From contig AP026547.1 of NCBI GenBank assembly GCA_026075535.2, positions 8,866,001 through 8,930,000 of the forward strand: a stretch of 64,000 nucleotides of DNA. The letters are read 5' to 3'. This DNA is from Tricholoma matsutake. Its lineage: Eukaryota; Basidiomycota; Agaricomycetes; Agaricales; Tricholomataceae. Positions 44,000 to 55,483 of this stretch are shown here, piece after piece. The position numbers and the translations under genes are program-made. Within the stretch, counting starts at the first letter, position 1. The number at the start of each line of letters is the position of its first letter. The notes beneath the pieces were generated by a model. The model saw nothing but the letters and a program-made list of their open reading frames with translations. It was not told where the DNA came from and ran no database searches.

Positions 44000-46900
44000 T
44001 CACACCTTTAAACCAAGAAGAGTCTGGAATTTTTCCACTGTTACACGAGGTAGTGCCTTGGTAAGAATGTCAGCAAGTTGGTCAGTGGTGGGGATATAGA
44101 CAGGGGAAATGGTGCCAGCTTCAACTTCATCGCATAGCCAGTAGTACTTGAGATCAAGGTGCTTCATTTGTCCATGGTGCTCCGGGTTTTTGGAAACAGT
44201 GAGAGCGGACTGGTTATCAATGAAGAGAGTGGACGAACGATCAACAGGATATCCAAATTCCTGTAAAATGCTGCGAGTCCACTTGATTTCCTTTCCAGCC
44301 TCTACTGCAGCAACAAACTCTGCCTCTGTGGTGGAAAGCGTCACAAAAGGTTGTAACCAACTCCACCAGTCAACTGCACCTCCACCGACACAAGTCAAAT
44401 AGCCACCAGTTGAGCGACCATTATCCTTGTTACCACCATGGTCAGCATCAGTGTAAGTTGTGAATAACTCACTACCATCCTCATCAGGTCCATAGACTAG
44501 TTTGTAGTCCATAGTACCCTTGAGATAGCGAAGTAGATGCTTGACTGCAAGCCAATGATGAGGACCAGGGTTGTGGTTGAAACGACCAAGTACACCAACT
44601 GTATAAGCAATGTCTGGATGGGTGGTGGTGGCAAGGTACATCAAAGACCCAACAGCAACCAAATAAGGAACATTGCGCATTTCTGCAACATCTTCCTCTG
44701 TTTTGGGGCACATGTCAGAAGTCAATGAAAGGGAGGGATCCATGGGAGTCAAGACAGGTTTGCAATCTGACATACCAAAATGTTCAAGCACATCAACAAT
44801 GTACTGACGTTGGGAGAGGGAGATGGTATGATTTGTGAGGTCACGAGTAATGTGGATGCCAAGTAGGAATTGAGTAGGACCAAGATCACAAAGTTTGAAA
44901 TGGGATTTGAGATCTTCAACTACCTTGTCAATGGCAGAAGTAGAAGTCCCAGCAAGAGTAATGTCATCGATAAAGATTGGAACAATTACCCTGACTTCAC
45001 CTCATGTGTAAATATAAACAGCATGGTCTGCTTCACAGTGTGTAAATCCCATAGCTGTCAATACCTCATGGAGGTGAGCATTCCAGTTGTGAGCAGACTG
45101 TTTCAACCCATAGAGAGGTTTACACAGCAGACAAACTGTGTTTGGGTTACCTTGATGGAAACCCTCAGGTTGGCACATGTAGATGACTTCCTCAAGTTCT
45201 TTCCCAAGTAAGAAAGCATGGGAGATGTCAAGAGAGCGAAGGTGGAGGTCTTTCCTTGCAGCCAATGCAAGAATTAGCCGAAGTGAAGCAGGACAATAAA
45301 CTGGGGAGAATGTAGTGTCTTCTGCATATTCAAAACCAGGGTGTTGGGTGAAACCCTTAGCCACAACCTGACCTTTGTAATGCTCAATGGAGCCATCAGC
45401 ATTATGCTTGATGTTAAAAACCCATTTGCATCCAACTACCTTTGCACCAGGAGGTAACTCCACATAATCCCAAGTCCCGTTCTCAAAATGATTGTTCATC
45501 TCTGCATTTGCTGCCTCCTGCCATTTTTGTGCATCTGAGCGCTTCATAGCCTCCTTGAATGACTATGGGTCCACATAACGAGTAGATAATGCAAGATCAA
45601 TACTAGAATCCGAACCATCACCAACAACTGGACCAGACTCATCATCAGATGAAGGTTGATCAAATTGTGGAGCTGGGATTGGAGCAAGGGGCTCATTCCA
45701 AGCCCGTGGTGGCAATCCAGCATTCTTGCATGGATTAGCAGCTCAATGCTCTAAAAGCAGAGGAAGTGATGGAGGAGGAGATGAAATTGGGGTCTGAGGT
45801 GGAGATACAGCAGGTGTCTGAGTAGGAGGAGTGGGAGTGTGAGGGGTAGTATTAGCAGGAGGAGAAGAAGCAGGAGGAGTAAGAACAGGATCATCATCAA
45901 GATTAGTTACACCAGAAGGAAGAATTGCCTGTACAGGTTCAGGATCAATGTCACTAAGATCAGGAACCATCAAAGGTGTAAGATACTCGGATATGATGAG
46001 AGGGGAAGAGGGATCAACAGGTGGCTTGTTCCAAGTGTGTTTGAGAACCAGGAAAATAGCGCTCATCAAATTCAGTGCATTCACAGATCACAGTATGCTT
46101 GGTCACAGGATTGTAGAATTTCCAGGCTTTGTAACCCTCAGGGTAGCCAATGAAAACACACTTCTCCATGTGAGAGCCAATCCCAGTATGCTTATCCTTC
46201 TGGATGTGAACATATGCAGCACAACCCCAAACTCGGAGATTTGAGACATCTGGTTTATGCTTATGCCAGAGTTCAAAGGGGGTTTTCTCTGAGAGGGAAT
46301 GAGTGGGACACTTGTTCTGGACTGTGATGTATGCATCGACAGCCTCACCCAAGAAAGAAGGAGGTAAACCAGCTTCATAAAGCATGGCAGTACCGTGTTC
46401 CTCAATACTGCAGTTCACTTGTTCAGCAACACCATTCTGTTGAGGTCGATTGCAAACAGTATGCAAACGTTCAATCCCACACTGATCCATGAATGCAAGG
46501 AATTCATTAGACATGTACTCACCTCCCTTGTCATCAATCATAGCCTTGATTTTGCGATTCCAGTGATTCTCAGCTTTCGCTTTGAATAACTTGAATGCAT
46601 TAAATGCCTGATCTTTGGTACGAAGGAAGTATTTGGAGTGGAAACAAGTATTGTCATCAATGAAAGTGATCCAGTAACGATACCCAGAGTGAGTACATGT
46701 TTTGAAGGGATCATGCAAATTGGAGTGGATGAGATCAAGGGGATTGGCAGCATGACTAGAGGAAGTGGGGAATGGATGTGCGTTCATCTTGCCAGCTAAA
46801 CAAGGTTCACATATAGGGTCTGGTTTGGCACGCATATTAATATGCATACCAGTCACCAGCTCATCCTTCACAATCTTATTGACAACATTGTAGCCATGAT

Positions 46901-48245
46901 GAGCAAAACGACGATGCCAGAGATTGCAGTCTGCAGGAAGAGTGGATATGGAGTGGTGAGCATGCTCAGTGAACACCTCAGTAGTCCTAGCAAGAAATGC
47001 GGAATTGTTCTCATCAATGGGAGCTATGAAAAGGCATTCACCATCAAGTAAGAATATTATCGCAAGTTCATTGGCAGAGATATAAATGTCAATACCACGT
47101 TGACAGGGTAAATACAAGACTGAGAGGAGATTGTTCTGGAGATCGGGGACATGCAAAACACGAGTAAACTTGACAGCCCTCAATTCTTTTCCTGAAATAA
47201 CTGGTTTAAACACCACACTTCCTACACCTTCAGAATAGACAATAGTATTGTCCGCAAGATGAATTGGGACACGAAAAGGGGTATAATTGCAAAGCCAGTT
47301 GTGATGAGGCATCATATGAGATGTGGCACCTGTGTCTGCATTCCAAAGGTAAGTTGTGGTTGAAGTAGGAGTGGGTTGAGAGGAACGATAACTTGCATTC
47401 CCAGCAAACTCAGCGACTGAAGCGGCAGTAGCAACAGCTGCACTGTCAGGAGAGGAAGGTGATGTGGAGGATGTGGTTGTAGAGGTGTTAGCAACGCAAG
47501 ACCGCTTGGGTTTATGTGCCTCCATCTTTGCAGCAAGGAATTTCCTGCACTGAGGTAGGGTATGACCTTTAAATCTGCAAAAGTCGCAGAGTAAACCGAT
47601 AACTGAAGAGGTGGCTAGAGCAGTGCTGGATGTGGAGTCACTGGAGAACCCAGAACGATGTTCACGGTTTAATTGCTCATTCCTGAACGCTTCATGAATA
47701 GTAGAGCGATCAAGATTGTTGATGAGCATGAGGGAAGAGACGAATGAGGAATATTCATTGGGAAGGGCATGGATGAGAGCCATGGAGTGGAGTTCATTGT
47801 CAAGGTCATCGAGGGTGAAGCCAGAGGGATGGAGATCCTTGATAGCACAGACCTTCTCAGAAACACGAGCTATGAGACCTTCCAGGCCCTCACTCTCTTG
47901 TTTCCTAACAGAGAATAAGTCATCATAGGTATTGAAGTGCATACCAGGATTCTTTGATTGATTCCCTCTCTCCAACAGCTCCCACATCTTCTTTGGATTG
48001 TCAAAAACCCCACCCAGGTGATGCTTCTGGTCATCCTCAATATGCAAATAAATGTCCCCAGCCCCCTTATCCACTAGTTGAAACCACAAATGACGTGCCT
48101 CTGCATCCCCAGGGCTAGGCTCCTGTATATCACCAGTCACAACCCTCCATCACCCCTGTTTACGTCCCCAGGCAGCCATCTGATCCTTCCAGGAGGCATA
48201 ATTGCGATTGTTGAGCTTTGGGAAATTAGGTGATGAGTTGGACAT
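44000..48245 (-). pseudogene. Copia copy D: Gag-Pol, nearly intact
   Basis: ATG at 48245 (M-S-N-S-S-P-N-F-P-K-L-N). Domains right to left: Gag; CCHC knuckle (C-D-F-C-R-F-K-G-H-T-L-P-Q-C, about 47590-47550); protease (N-A-D-T-G-A-T-S-H, about 47340-47310); pre-integrase H-H-C-C (L-W-H-R-R-F-A-H-H, C-E-P-C); integrase core (about 46770-46400); RT (about 45500-44930: L-D-I-S-H-A-F-L, F-I-D-D-I); RNase H (Y-T-D-A-D-H, S-T-T-E-A-E-F, F-I-D-N-Q). Lesions: TGA near 48150 after R-K-Q-G, frame break near 46030, TGA at about 45741, TAG at about 45565, TGA at about 45002; three look like CGA to TGA. The first integrase Asp reads H-S-N-L-H rather than H-S-D-L-H, so integration activity is doubtful even in cis-repaired form. 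Confidence 0.94.
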
Positions 48246-48720
48246 GTTTGCAGAATGATGCGCTGAGAAGCGAGCGTGGGCGCGATTGGGGTAAGCATAG
48301 GCGCGTTCGAGGGAAGGGAAGGTGCCGAATCTGCCTGTCGAATCCGTTCGACGATAGCGTTTGAATTGGGCGCGCGCGAGACGATTTGAGCAAAGGGTAG
48401 CGTTTGGTGTTTCAGATTTGCGATGAGTGCTGAGTGGGAACCGTGGGCATGTTCGACTATCGGTGTTAACGGGAGGTGGGGGGTATGTCCCCAAGTGTCC
48501 TAGAAAAAGGACTAAGTGATCCGACCAGTGGGCAACGAGGAACGTTGAATTTGGTGGGAAAAGTGTGATAACTCCAACAAGGGCTTGTTGACCAACAACC
48601 AAGGCACACAGAATGGAAATTGTAGGTGCTGGGGGGTTATTGAGGTCAGGGAATTCACTTAGAGTAGTTTCAGAGTGATTGGAGTTGATTTGAAGTCGCT
48701 AGGGTGCAGGGCCCATAACC

Positions 48721-49040
48721 TGCTAAAGTCTGAGGTTGCCTTTAGTGCAGTTTAACCTAGCAACTGTGAAGGGAGACTCAGATAGACTGAACAGCTGGAG
48801 TCCAGAGTGAGCAACTATATATTATATGAGACAATAAGGAGTACAGTACCTGGAGTCCAGAGTGAGCAACTGAAGAGTGCAAAACTCCGGACTCTGCAGT
48901 CTACATACTGTGAAACAAACAGTGATAAACACAAGGTGGAAACTACTCTAAGTGCCCATGAGTGTAACTACAAGTGATAGGACATGGAATAGAAGTAGGA
49001 TAGAAGTAAAATAGAGAGATGGTGAATCATACATTTAACA
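48721..49040 (-). repeat. Copia copy D 5' LTR (320 bp, with 55-bp duplication)
   Basis: Same as 43698-43962, except that the 22-bp block CTGGAGTCCAGAGTGAGCAA(CT) occurs twice, with 33 bp of new AT-rich sequence between the copies (about 48800-48875). 320 minus 265 is exactly 55. Confidence 0.94.
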
Positions 49041-49045
49041 CTATG

Positions 49046-49279
49046 AGGGTTCAATCCCTGTGGTAGCCACTGATTCTTCAGTCAATTATATAAGCAACTC
49101 GGACAGTCCTAGGACAGTCCAAGGACTCAGCTTGGACTCAGCTTGGACTGGACATCTAGTTTGGCAGGACTTTCAGCCAAAGAAGTCTGAGCAAAGTCCA
49201 AGCAAAGTCCTCAGACAGTCCTAGGACTGTCCAAGTGTCCAAGCAGAGTCTGCTCAGATTGGGGGGGGGGAGTGTAAAG
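49046..49279 (+). mobile_element. SINE-like element 3, body and tail
   Basis: Starts with B-box-like GGGTTCAATCCC (49047-49058). The body has GGACAGTCC, AGTCCTAGGACT and GCAAAGTCC repeats, and the tail is a ten-G run then AGTGTAAAG (49261-49279). With 43641-43697 it makes an element of about 290 bp. Confidence 0.62.
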
Positions 49280-50100
49280 ACCTCTTTTGGTCCAGTAATC
49301 TTGTTTGTGGTCTCGATAGCCAGTATTGAATTCCCATGCCACAGATGGCTGTGCTTGATACCAATAATGATTGCAATCATCAGTGTGCTCCTCATGATGA
49401 ACTCTCTACCCACCATCTCCTCTTTTTTGATGCATGCTACTTCATCGGGGTTGCAATGGTATGCTCCTGCATTGTCCATTGTCATCATTTTCATTTTTTT
49501 GAGTTTGCTGATTACTGTTTTACATTTCATAGACCATTACAATTGCACCAAACATCTGGCGAGTCACCATTGCACATCAAAAAATTCTGTTCACTTCGCT
49601 TAGAGAGGAAATGCTAGGTTCAGGGATACTAAGGTGCATCATCATTAAAGATCTGTAACTTACTGCCTTTCAACTTGCCTTATAGTAGTGACATTGCACC
49701 TGGGCACACTACACAGATAAAAAGTGTGCACTCCTTCTACACTCATCCCCAGCAGCCCATATCTGCACTCTTTCCATGCTCATCACAGCAACAATGGTCA
49801 ACCCCATCTCCACCTGTCGCATGTGCAGTATCTACCACATCTGCAACTGTCAGTGTGTGCCTTGCTTACAGCTGCCAGCCCCAGTTAGGAAAAAGGAACA
49901 CAGTGGGAGTCAGCCAAATCCGAGTCTTCATGGATCTGGTAATTGGCCATCACTCACTGTAATGACTATCAGTCTGGACTGTAATGACGTGCATTCAAAG
50001 TGCCACTGCAAATGTTCACAATGCTACGAAATTATTGTACCTAGGACTTCAGTTTCTTATGATGGAAATTCCAGCCTTCCCTGCAATCTTTTGTGGGGTG
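49280..50100. other. Unassigned stretch
   Basis: No coding frame is convincing. A block at 49302-49340 (TGTTTGTGGTCTCGATAG, CCAGTATTGA) recurs at 59141-59178 with few changes, so part of this is an unnamed repeat. The 3' flank of the exonuclease gene begins at 50100. Confidence 0.4.
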
Positions 50101-53100
50101 CTAGCTATTGCGGCCAGGACACAAACATAGTCCACAGTCCTGGAAAGGATTTTTGCAGAAATGATGGCTGTTAGAAACACTACAGCCTGGTCATCCACAC
50201 TTCTGGCATGTGCACTTTTTTCGAGTGGGCAGTTTGTCTGCAGAGGGAGCCTTTTGCTTTGGAGCTCCCATGATAGGCGCATTCATCAAGGATGAAGTCT
50301 GAGATGACAAGCCTTCATTTGCAGCGTTAAGTGTTGTCTCAGAGGTCGGAAGAGAGTTGGCAACTGGAACTCAGGGTTGGCAGTGACTGTGTATCTGGGG
50401 ATTGGGGACAACTGCAAGATTCTGTGAGATGTCAATATGAGGATGTTGTGGAAGTTGCCCTTAGAGCTTGGGAGGATGAGGAGTAGGAACCGGGTTGTAT
50501 GGTATAAGTGGTGCAGCTATCGAGTGTTCTGGGTTTTGGTTTATCCATTCAACAGCTTTAACTTTTGTGATTGACTGAGCAATTGAGTTCTTCTTGTTCA
50601 CATTGTGATGCCACTTGCTGTAGTATGCCTGAAGATGCTCTGCCAGCTAAATGTGTCATTAGAACAGATCATTGAGAAGACCCCAAGCTATAGTACCTTG
50701 TAGAAAATATCTTCCCTGTTAGTACTTCAATTCCAGACTTTTGCTCCTTGTTTCCAGTCAGGGCCTGCATTAGTCTGAGCAAAGAGAGGATTCTCCTGCA
50801 TCAGCTTCTTGAAAAGCACCTTTTCTGCTGTAGTATGGACCACTATAACAGCATATTTTGACCCTTGTTGTCTTGCTAGGTACAAGTTCTTGCTTTTGGA
50901 GTCAAATTGGTGCTGATAGCTTTCAACATTGGCTGTTACACATATAGAATCAGGAACAGGAAGAATTCCAATTTTCTTGCCTGCTGGGATGTATAAATCT
51001 CCATTTATACAGCCTGTTAAGGTTTGTGACTCAGGAATAAGATGCTGAGTTGATTTGAGCAGCAGCTGAAGAGAGTTTGTTAACCAGACATCAAAATGGC
51101 CACAATACACAAATCCACAATGATTGACAGTGCTGACCTGATTAATTCAAGTTTATTGCATATGAAATAGATATGAAGTGAAATATTATCATGCACCACT
51201 AAGTTATGCATTAGAACAAAGTCACATAGTTGAGTTGAGGCATGGCATGCAGAAGCACCAGAGATGGGAAGCTGTCTCTGCCCAGAGTGATGAACCCCAC
51301 CTTCAACACTGTTGGTCCCTCGCACACCCCAGTAGAGTGGGAGATTTCCATGCTCCTTGTTGACTCCAATTTGGTAATTGTGTGGATCAGAGAGAAGACC
51401 ACTTTGAATTGCTTTCAGAACATTTTGTACATCCTTCCAAGCTTGAGCATTAAATAGTGGTTGCTTCTTTTCCAAGTCTAGAAGTGGTCCATATGAGCTG
51501 AAGACCTCTTTAACAAGAGGGTAAAGTAGTTCTGGAGGTGGAATGATCCTCTTGCATTGCTTCCACACCCAGCAAGCATTGAACTGCAGTACCTCTTCCC
51601 AAGAAGAACTAGTTGACTCAAGATATGCAGAATTATGCATCTTGTCCTCCTTGTCAGAAATAAAAATGGCATCACATAAAGCATGCACAAAAGGATGGCG
51701 ACACCCATGTTCCTTCAAGATCTTGATTGGTGCCATACCATGCCAGATGTCCATTAATACCTGGCTACAGATTGAGGATGGCCATGCTGAAGGATTGACA
51801 TCAATTTCTTCCATCAACTTCAATCCATCTTTCATGCTTTGTATGTCCATCTCGACTTTGGAACCCCTATCAACATCTTGATCCTCAGTAATATCCTGAG
51901 GTTCAACAACCCCCTCTGTCCAGTCTGCTTTTTCAGGCACTGGCTGACTGAGGAACTGTAACAACTGATGGAATTTTTGATCGGCCAACTGTGAGGATTG
52001 CTCATCTGTGGAAGGTCCAGTGGATGGGGGCACACTGAAGGGAGGTGGTGGATGCTTCACCTTGTTACAACAATGTAGCTTGGTGTGTTTGACCAGTATA
52101 TCAAATGGAGGAGGTCCACAAGATGAAAGTGGGACTTTATGGAGAGGAAGAATGGCCCCCCCCAGGAACTACCATAGTCTGAACTGTGACACAAGCCTGG
52201 GTTGGTGTATGGTTTACACCTCTACAAGTTGAAGTTGTTGGCTCCAGAGATAGAATACCATAGGCAATTACTTGTCCATCCTGATGAACAGATACAGGTG
52301 TGCCAGGAATGGTGGCTTCCTTTGGTTTATCAGGAACAGAACTCTGGGAAAGATGATGATATGCTTGGAGGGCAACTAATGCATCTGATGTGGTATATTC
52401 AACCTGCTGAGGAGAGAGATTGAGACTGTCCCAGCTTGAAGAAATTTGCACAGGAGTAGTTTTGTCCAATCATATGCCAAGAACAGCAGCACAAATATCT
52501 GCAAGACTGACATGAACATCTGATATCACACCTAGGTCTTTGGCTAATTTTGCCAGCTCAACTCCACCACTGTATGGTGCTGGATTACTACCTCAACTTT
52601 CACGTTCAAGACGCTTCAAGTCCTGAGTGACATTCCAACCAACTTTAAGAATTTGGGGATTTGCAAGAAACATCTGAAGAGCAAGTGGAAGCTTCCCATT
52701 GAAGTACCCAGTCTGTTTCATGACCATATTATTGAATGTACCATCAAGATCAAATAAAAACTTACCTGCAAAATATAAACCCATGGTCCATATGCTATCT
52801 GTATAATTGCAGCTGGCTGTGGTCCCCCTCTGTACACTAGGTCAACATTCCACTCAGCATCAAATCTGACTACCAAGTGTGAATTCTCATCCTTGACATT
52901 AAGGTCATCAAGAATTTTTGTGAGAGCAGCTTCAATACCAGTGGCTGTGGACTGTACTGAGATACCAACATCTGAGGGCCACACAAATGGTTTGAGATTT
53001 GGGTATTTCCCAACTGGAATGACATCTTGAGTCAGGGAAGGAAAGATCTGTTCCAAGAACTGCTTGTCAGCTGCAGGATTGTCAGTATAAAATAGTTCAG

Positions 53101-54245
53101 GCTGTGAGTGTCTGTAGGTGTTCAGAGAGTCTCGCATCTTGATAAGAGCAGATTCAAACTGTGCATGGGATTTGGTAGCAACAAACATGAGGACACATAT
53201 TTCTCCAAACTCATTTGTAACTGTAAGGGCTGCTGTGAAGACAGCCTCACTATTGAGCTTGAGGATTTGCTTCATTATCTAGAATGATAAAAAGTAAGAA
53301 ACTCTCCAGGTCCAGAAACAAATAACTCAATGCTACCTTATGACTGTGATCAATCACACAAATCTCACCACTACACATAGCTATCTTCTGATCAATTTCC
53401 ATTCCATGATCTTCAATAAGCTTGTCATACATCCCATGAAGCCACTGTGAACTTGGAACAAATCCACTATACCCCAGTGGATCAGAAAAGATACCAAATG
53501 GTTGATATGACATAGATGGGTCTGGATTGGACTTCCGAGAAAGTATTCCATAAAGATACTGTGCATGCAGAGTGTCAAAGCATTGGTAGTGAAGCACATG
53601 AAGGCAGTTCAAGAATTGCTTTGATCCCATTCCATACTGGAAGCATGTGTGCATTGTAGCAAGAACAGTAGCAATTGCATTTCAGTGGCTGAGAGTTGCT
53701 GGAAATTCTGCAGCAAGTGATGTGGGTAGCATTTGGATGATCCATGGATCCCAGCTATTGAACATTGCTGAATGCTGATTTGTTTGTGGATGATGACACT
53801 GAGGGCATTGATGCCATTGTCCAACAATATAAAACACATCTTCAAGATCAATGACACGACGGGGCCAAGTGAAACCATGGCGATACAGACACATAGAGCA
53901 ATCAGGGCAGTGCAACCCTCCATCAACAAGGTGATCTGGATCCCAGTAGAACCAGCAGTGATTGTACAGCATCTCCAGACATGGTTTTGTATTACCATGG
54001 AGTAGGAAATATTTTGCTTTACGTGGAAGCCAGAAAGTCTGATCAATCTTGTAGAGGCATGGTTTTGATTGAGATCCCAATGTCCATTTTAGATACACTA
54101 AATGTTTCTCACACGCAATTTTAATGGAAGGTGGGAGGGGCCAAGGGACTCACTTGGGTGAACTTCCATCCACATCTGCATCTAAATCATCTTCATCTTC
54201 ACTAAGGCATGACTCGGGTATGGGTAACACTGCAAGGGCAAGACC
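50101..54245 (-). pseudogene. Zinc-cluster / DDE-like / 3'-5' exonuclease transposon gene
   Basis: Long minus-strand gene. An acidic exon (54245-54180) leads to a zinc region with C-P-D-C-S-M-C and C-P-Q-C-H-H (about 53940-53800) and A-A-E-F-P-A-T-L-S-H. Next comes a transposase-like RNase H fold: V-I-D-H-S-H-K (about 53345), L-T-V-T-N-E-F-G-E, L-F-Y-T-D-N-P-A-A-D (about 53090). A DEDDy exonuclease follows: V-R-F-D-A-E-W (about 52865), W-N-V-T-Q-D-L-K-R-L (about 52640), E-Y-T-T-S-D-A-L (about 52390). A conserved C-terminal region (W-V-W-K-Q-C-K-R-I-I-P-P; H-F-D-V-W-L) ends in a Cys-rich tail (K-C-T-C-Q-K-C-G, F-Q-D-C-G) and TAG at 50101. Introns: 53336-53279, 52765-52713 and one near 51195-51157. 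TGA stops at about 54177, 53682, 52594, 52469 and 50205 all fit former CGA; a frame slip lies at the C-run near 52155. From memory it matches a multi-copy mushroom family often annotated with DUF6729. Confidence 0.75.
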
Positions 54246-54477
54246 CTGCAGCAACAAGAGGAGACTCAATCAGAGAGAGAAGGGGCACTAAAGCATGGCC
54301 AGTGTATTGCTGTAAGCAGAGGGAATCCTAATAATAATGAACTAAAGAAGGGTCACTACTCCAACTGTCCAAGATAAGGCTGTAGCCAAATGATAACAAA
54401 GCTAGAGTAATGTAATGGAAAGGAATGTAGGAATGAGTCCATGACTGATATAAACATAGGAAGGGGCTGGATACCCT
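54246..54477. other. Probable intron or spacer of the exonuclease gene
   Basis: AT-rich, no coding frame. CTGCAG directly before 54245 on the minus strand is a usable acceptor. Confidence 0.35.
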
Positions 54478-55482
54478 ACCCAGGGGTTGTCCCCTTACAA
54501 ACACTGTGTTTCTGCTTATGGGTATGCTCAGGTATGGGTATGGGTTTGGATTTCCATACCTGAGGCAAAACTGTACCCATACCCATGGTGTTACAGGTAT
54601 CATGGTACCAGTCCAACAGTCACATGTTTTATCAAATGACTTTGTTGATCAATATCAACAACAACAACAATGGCTCAACAACAATGACAACTGCTACCAA
54701 CATGCCCCCCTCATTCTAAATGTGAGTGGGGGGCATTTATTCTACTAGGCAACAACAACAACAACTGCTACCAACACACACCCCTCATTCTAAATGCGAG
54801 TGGGGGGTGTTTTTTCTACTAGGCAACAACAACATGCCCCCCTCATTCTAAATGCGAGTGGGGGGTGGTTTTTCTACTAGGCAACAATGACGACAACTGC
54901 TACCAACACACCCCCCTCATTCTAAATGTGAGTGGGGGGTGTTTTTTCTACTAGGCAACAACGACGACAATGGCCCCCTCTCATCAACAATGGCCCCCTC
55001 TAATTGACAATGGCTGCAGCATCACTGCCACCACCCCCTCTCACTCACAAATGTGAGTCAGTGGTGTTTCTGGGTTCATTTCCCTCGGGAGTGCCACCAC
55101 ATCACAACTACCACCCCCTCTCACTTGCAAATGTGAGGTGGGGGTGGTTCTTGGTCTGTTTCTTTTGCAATGGCCACCATGTCACAACTACCACCCCATC
55201 TCACTTGCAAATGTAAGGTGGGGGTGGTTCTTGGTCTGTTTCTCTTGCAATGGCCACCACATCACCTCCACCACCCCCCCTCGCTCGCAATCGCAAGTTG
55301 GGGGTGGTTCCTCATTGTATTTAGATATATTTAGAATTATAATAAATTATTAATGTCATACTCAACCAAAACCCCCCATACCTGTGGTAAAACCACACCC
55401 ATAACCGTAACAGGTATGGTGTTCATGGGTATGGGTACATGAAATTATACCCAGGGGTTACCCAAGTCATGCCCTAATCTTC
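54478..55482. repeat. Element Y copy with hairpin minisatellite
   Basis: Bordered by direct repeats of CCATACCTG(A/T)GG(C/T)AAAAC...ACCCATA (about 54572 and 55378) and by ACCCAGGGGTT at both ends. Inside, an array (54690-55310) of units of about 75 then 105 bp, each with a hairpin such as CCCCCCTCATT...AATGNGAGTGGGGGG, separated by CAACAACAACAA or TTGCAATGGCCACCA. No coding potential. It appears to separate the exonuclease gene from its N-terminal exons. Confidence 0.6.
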
Positions 55483-55483
55483 A

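Larger units (their letters stand above)
43698..49040 (-). mobile_element. Copia copy D, complete with both LTRs
   Basis: 5343-bp Ty1/Copia element, LTRs at 43698-43962 (3' LTR of the minus-strand element) and 48721-49040 (5' LTR), flanked by CTATG at 43693-43697 and 49041-49045. Polypurine tract AAGGGGGGG (minus) at 43963-43971. A candidate primer-binding site, GGTTATGGGCCC (minus), starts at 48720 next to the 5' LTR. Apart from a 55-bp duplication in the 5' LTR, the LTRs differ at about three positions, so this is the youngest dated insertion in the window. Confidence 0.96.

Noticed and set aside
40164..49279. A 9-kb element bounded by inverted GTGTAAA / TTTACAC ends
   Set aside because: The ends match because two SINE-like elements of one family lie in opposite orientation; flanks show no shared target duplication.
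54690..55310. CRISPR-like array (repeats with spacers)
   Set aside because: Repeat units are adjacent hairpin minisatellites with near-identical spacers, and the whole context is eukaryotic. No cas genes.
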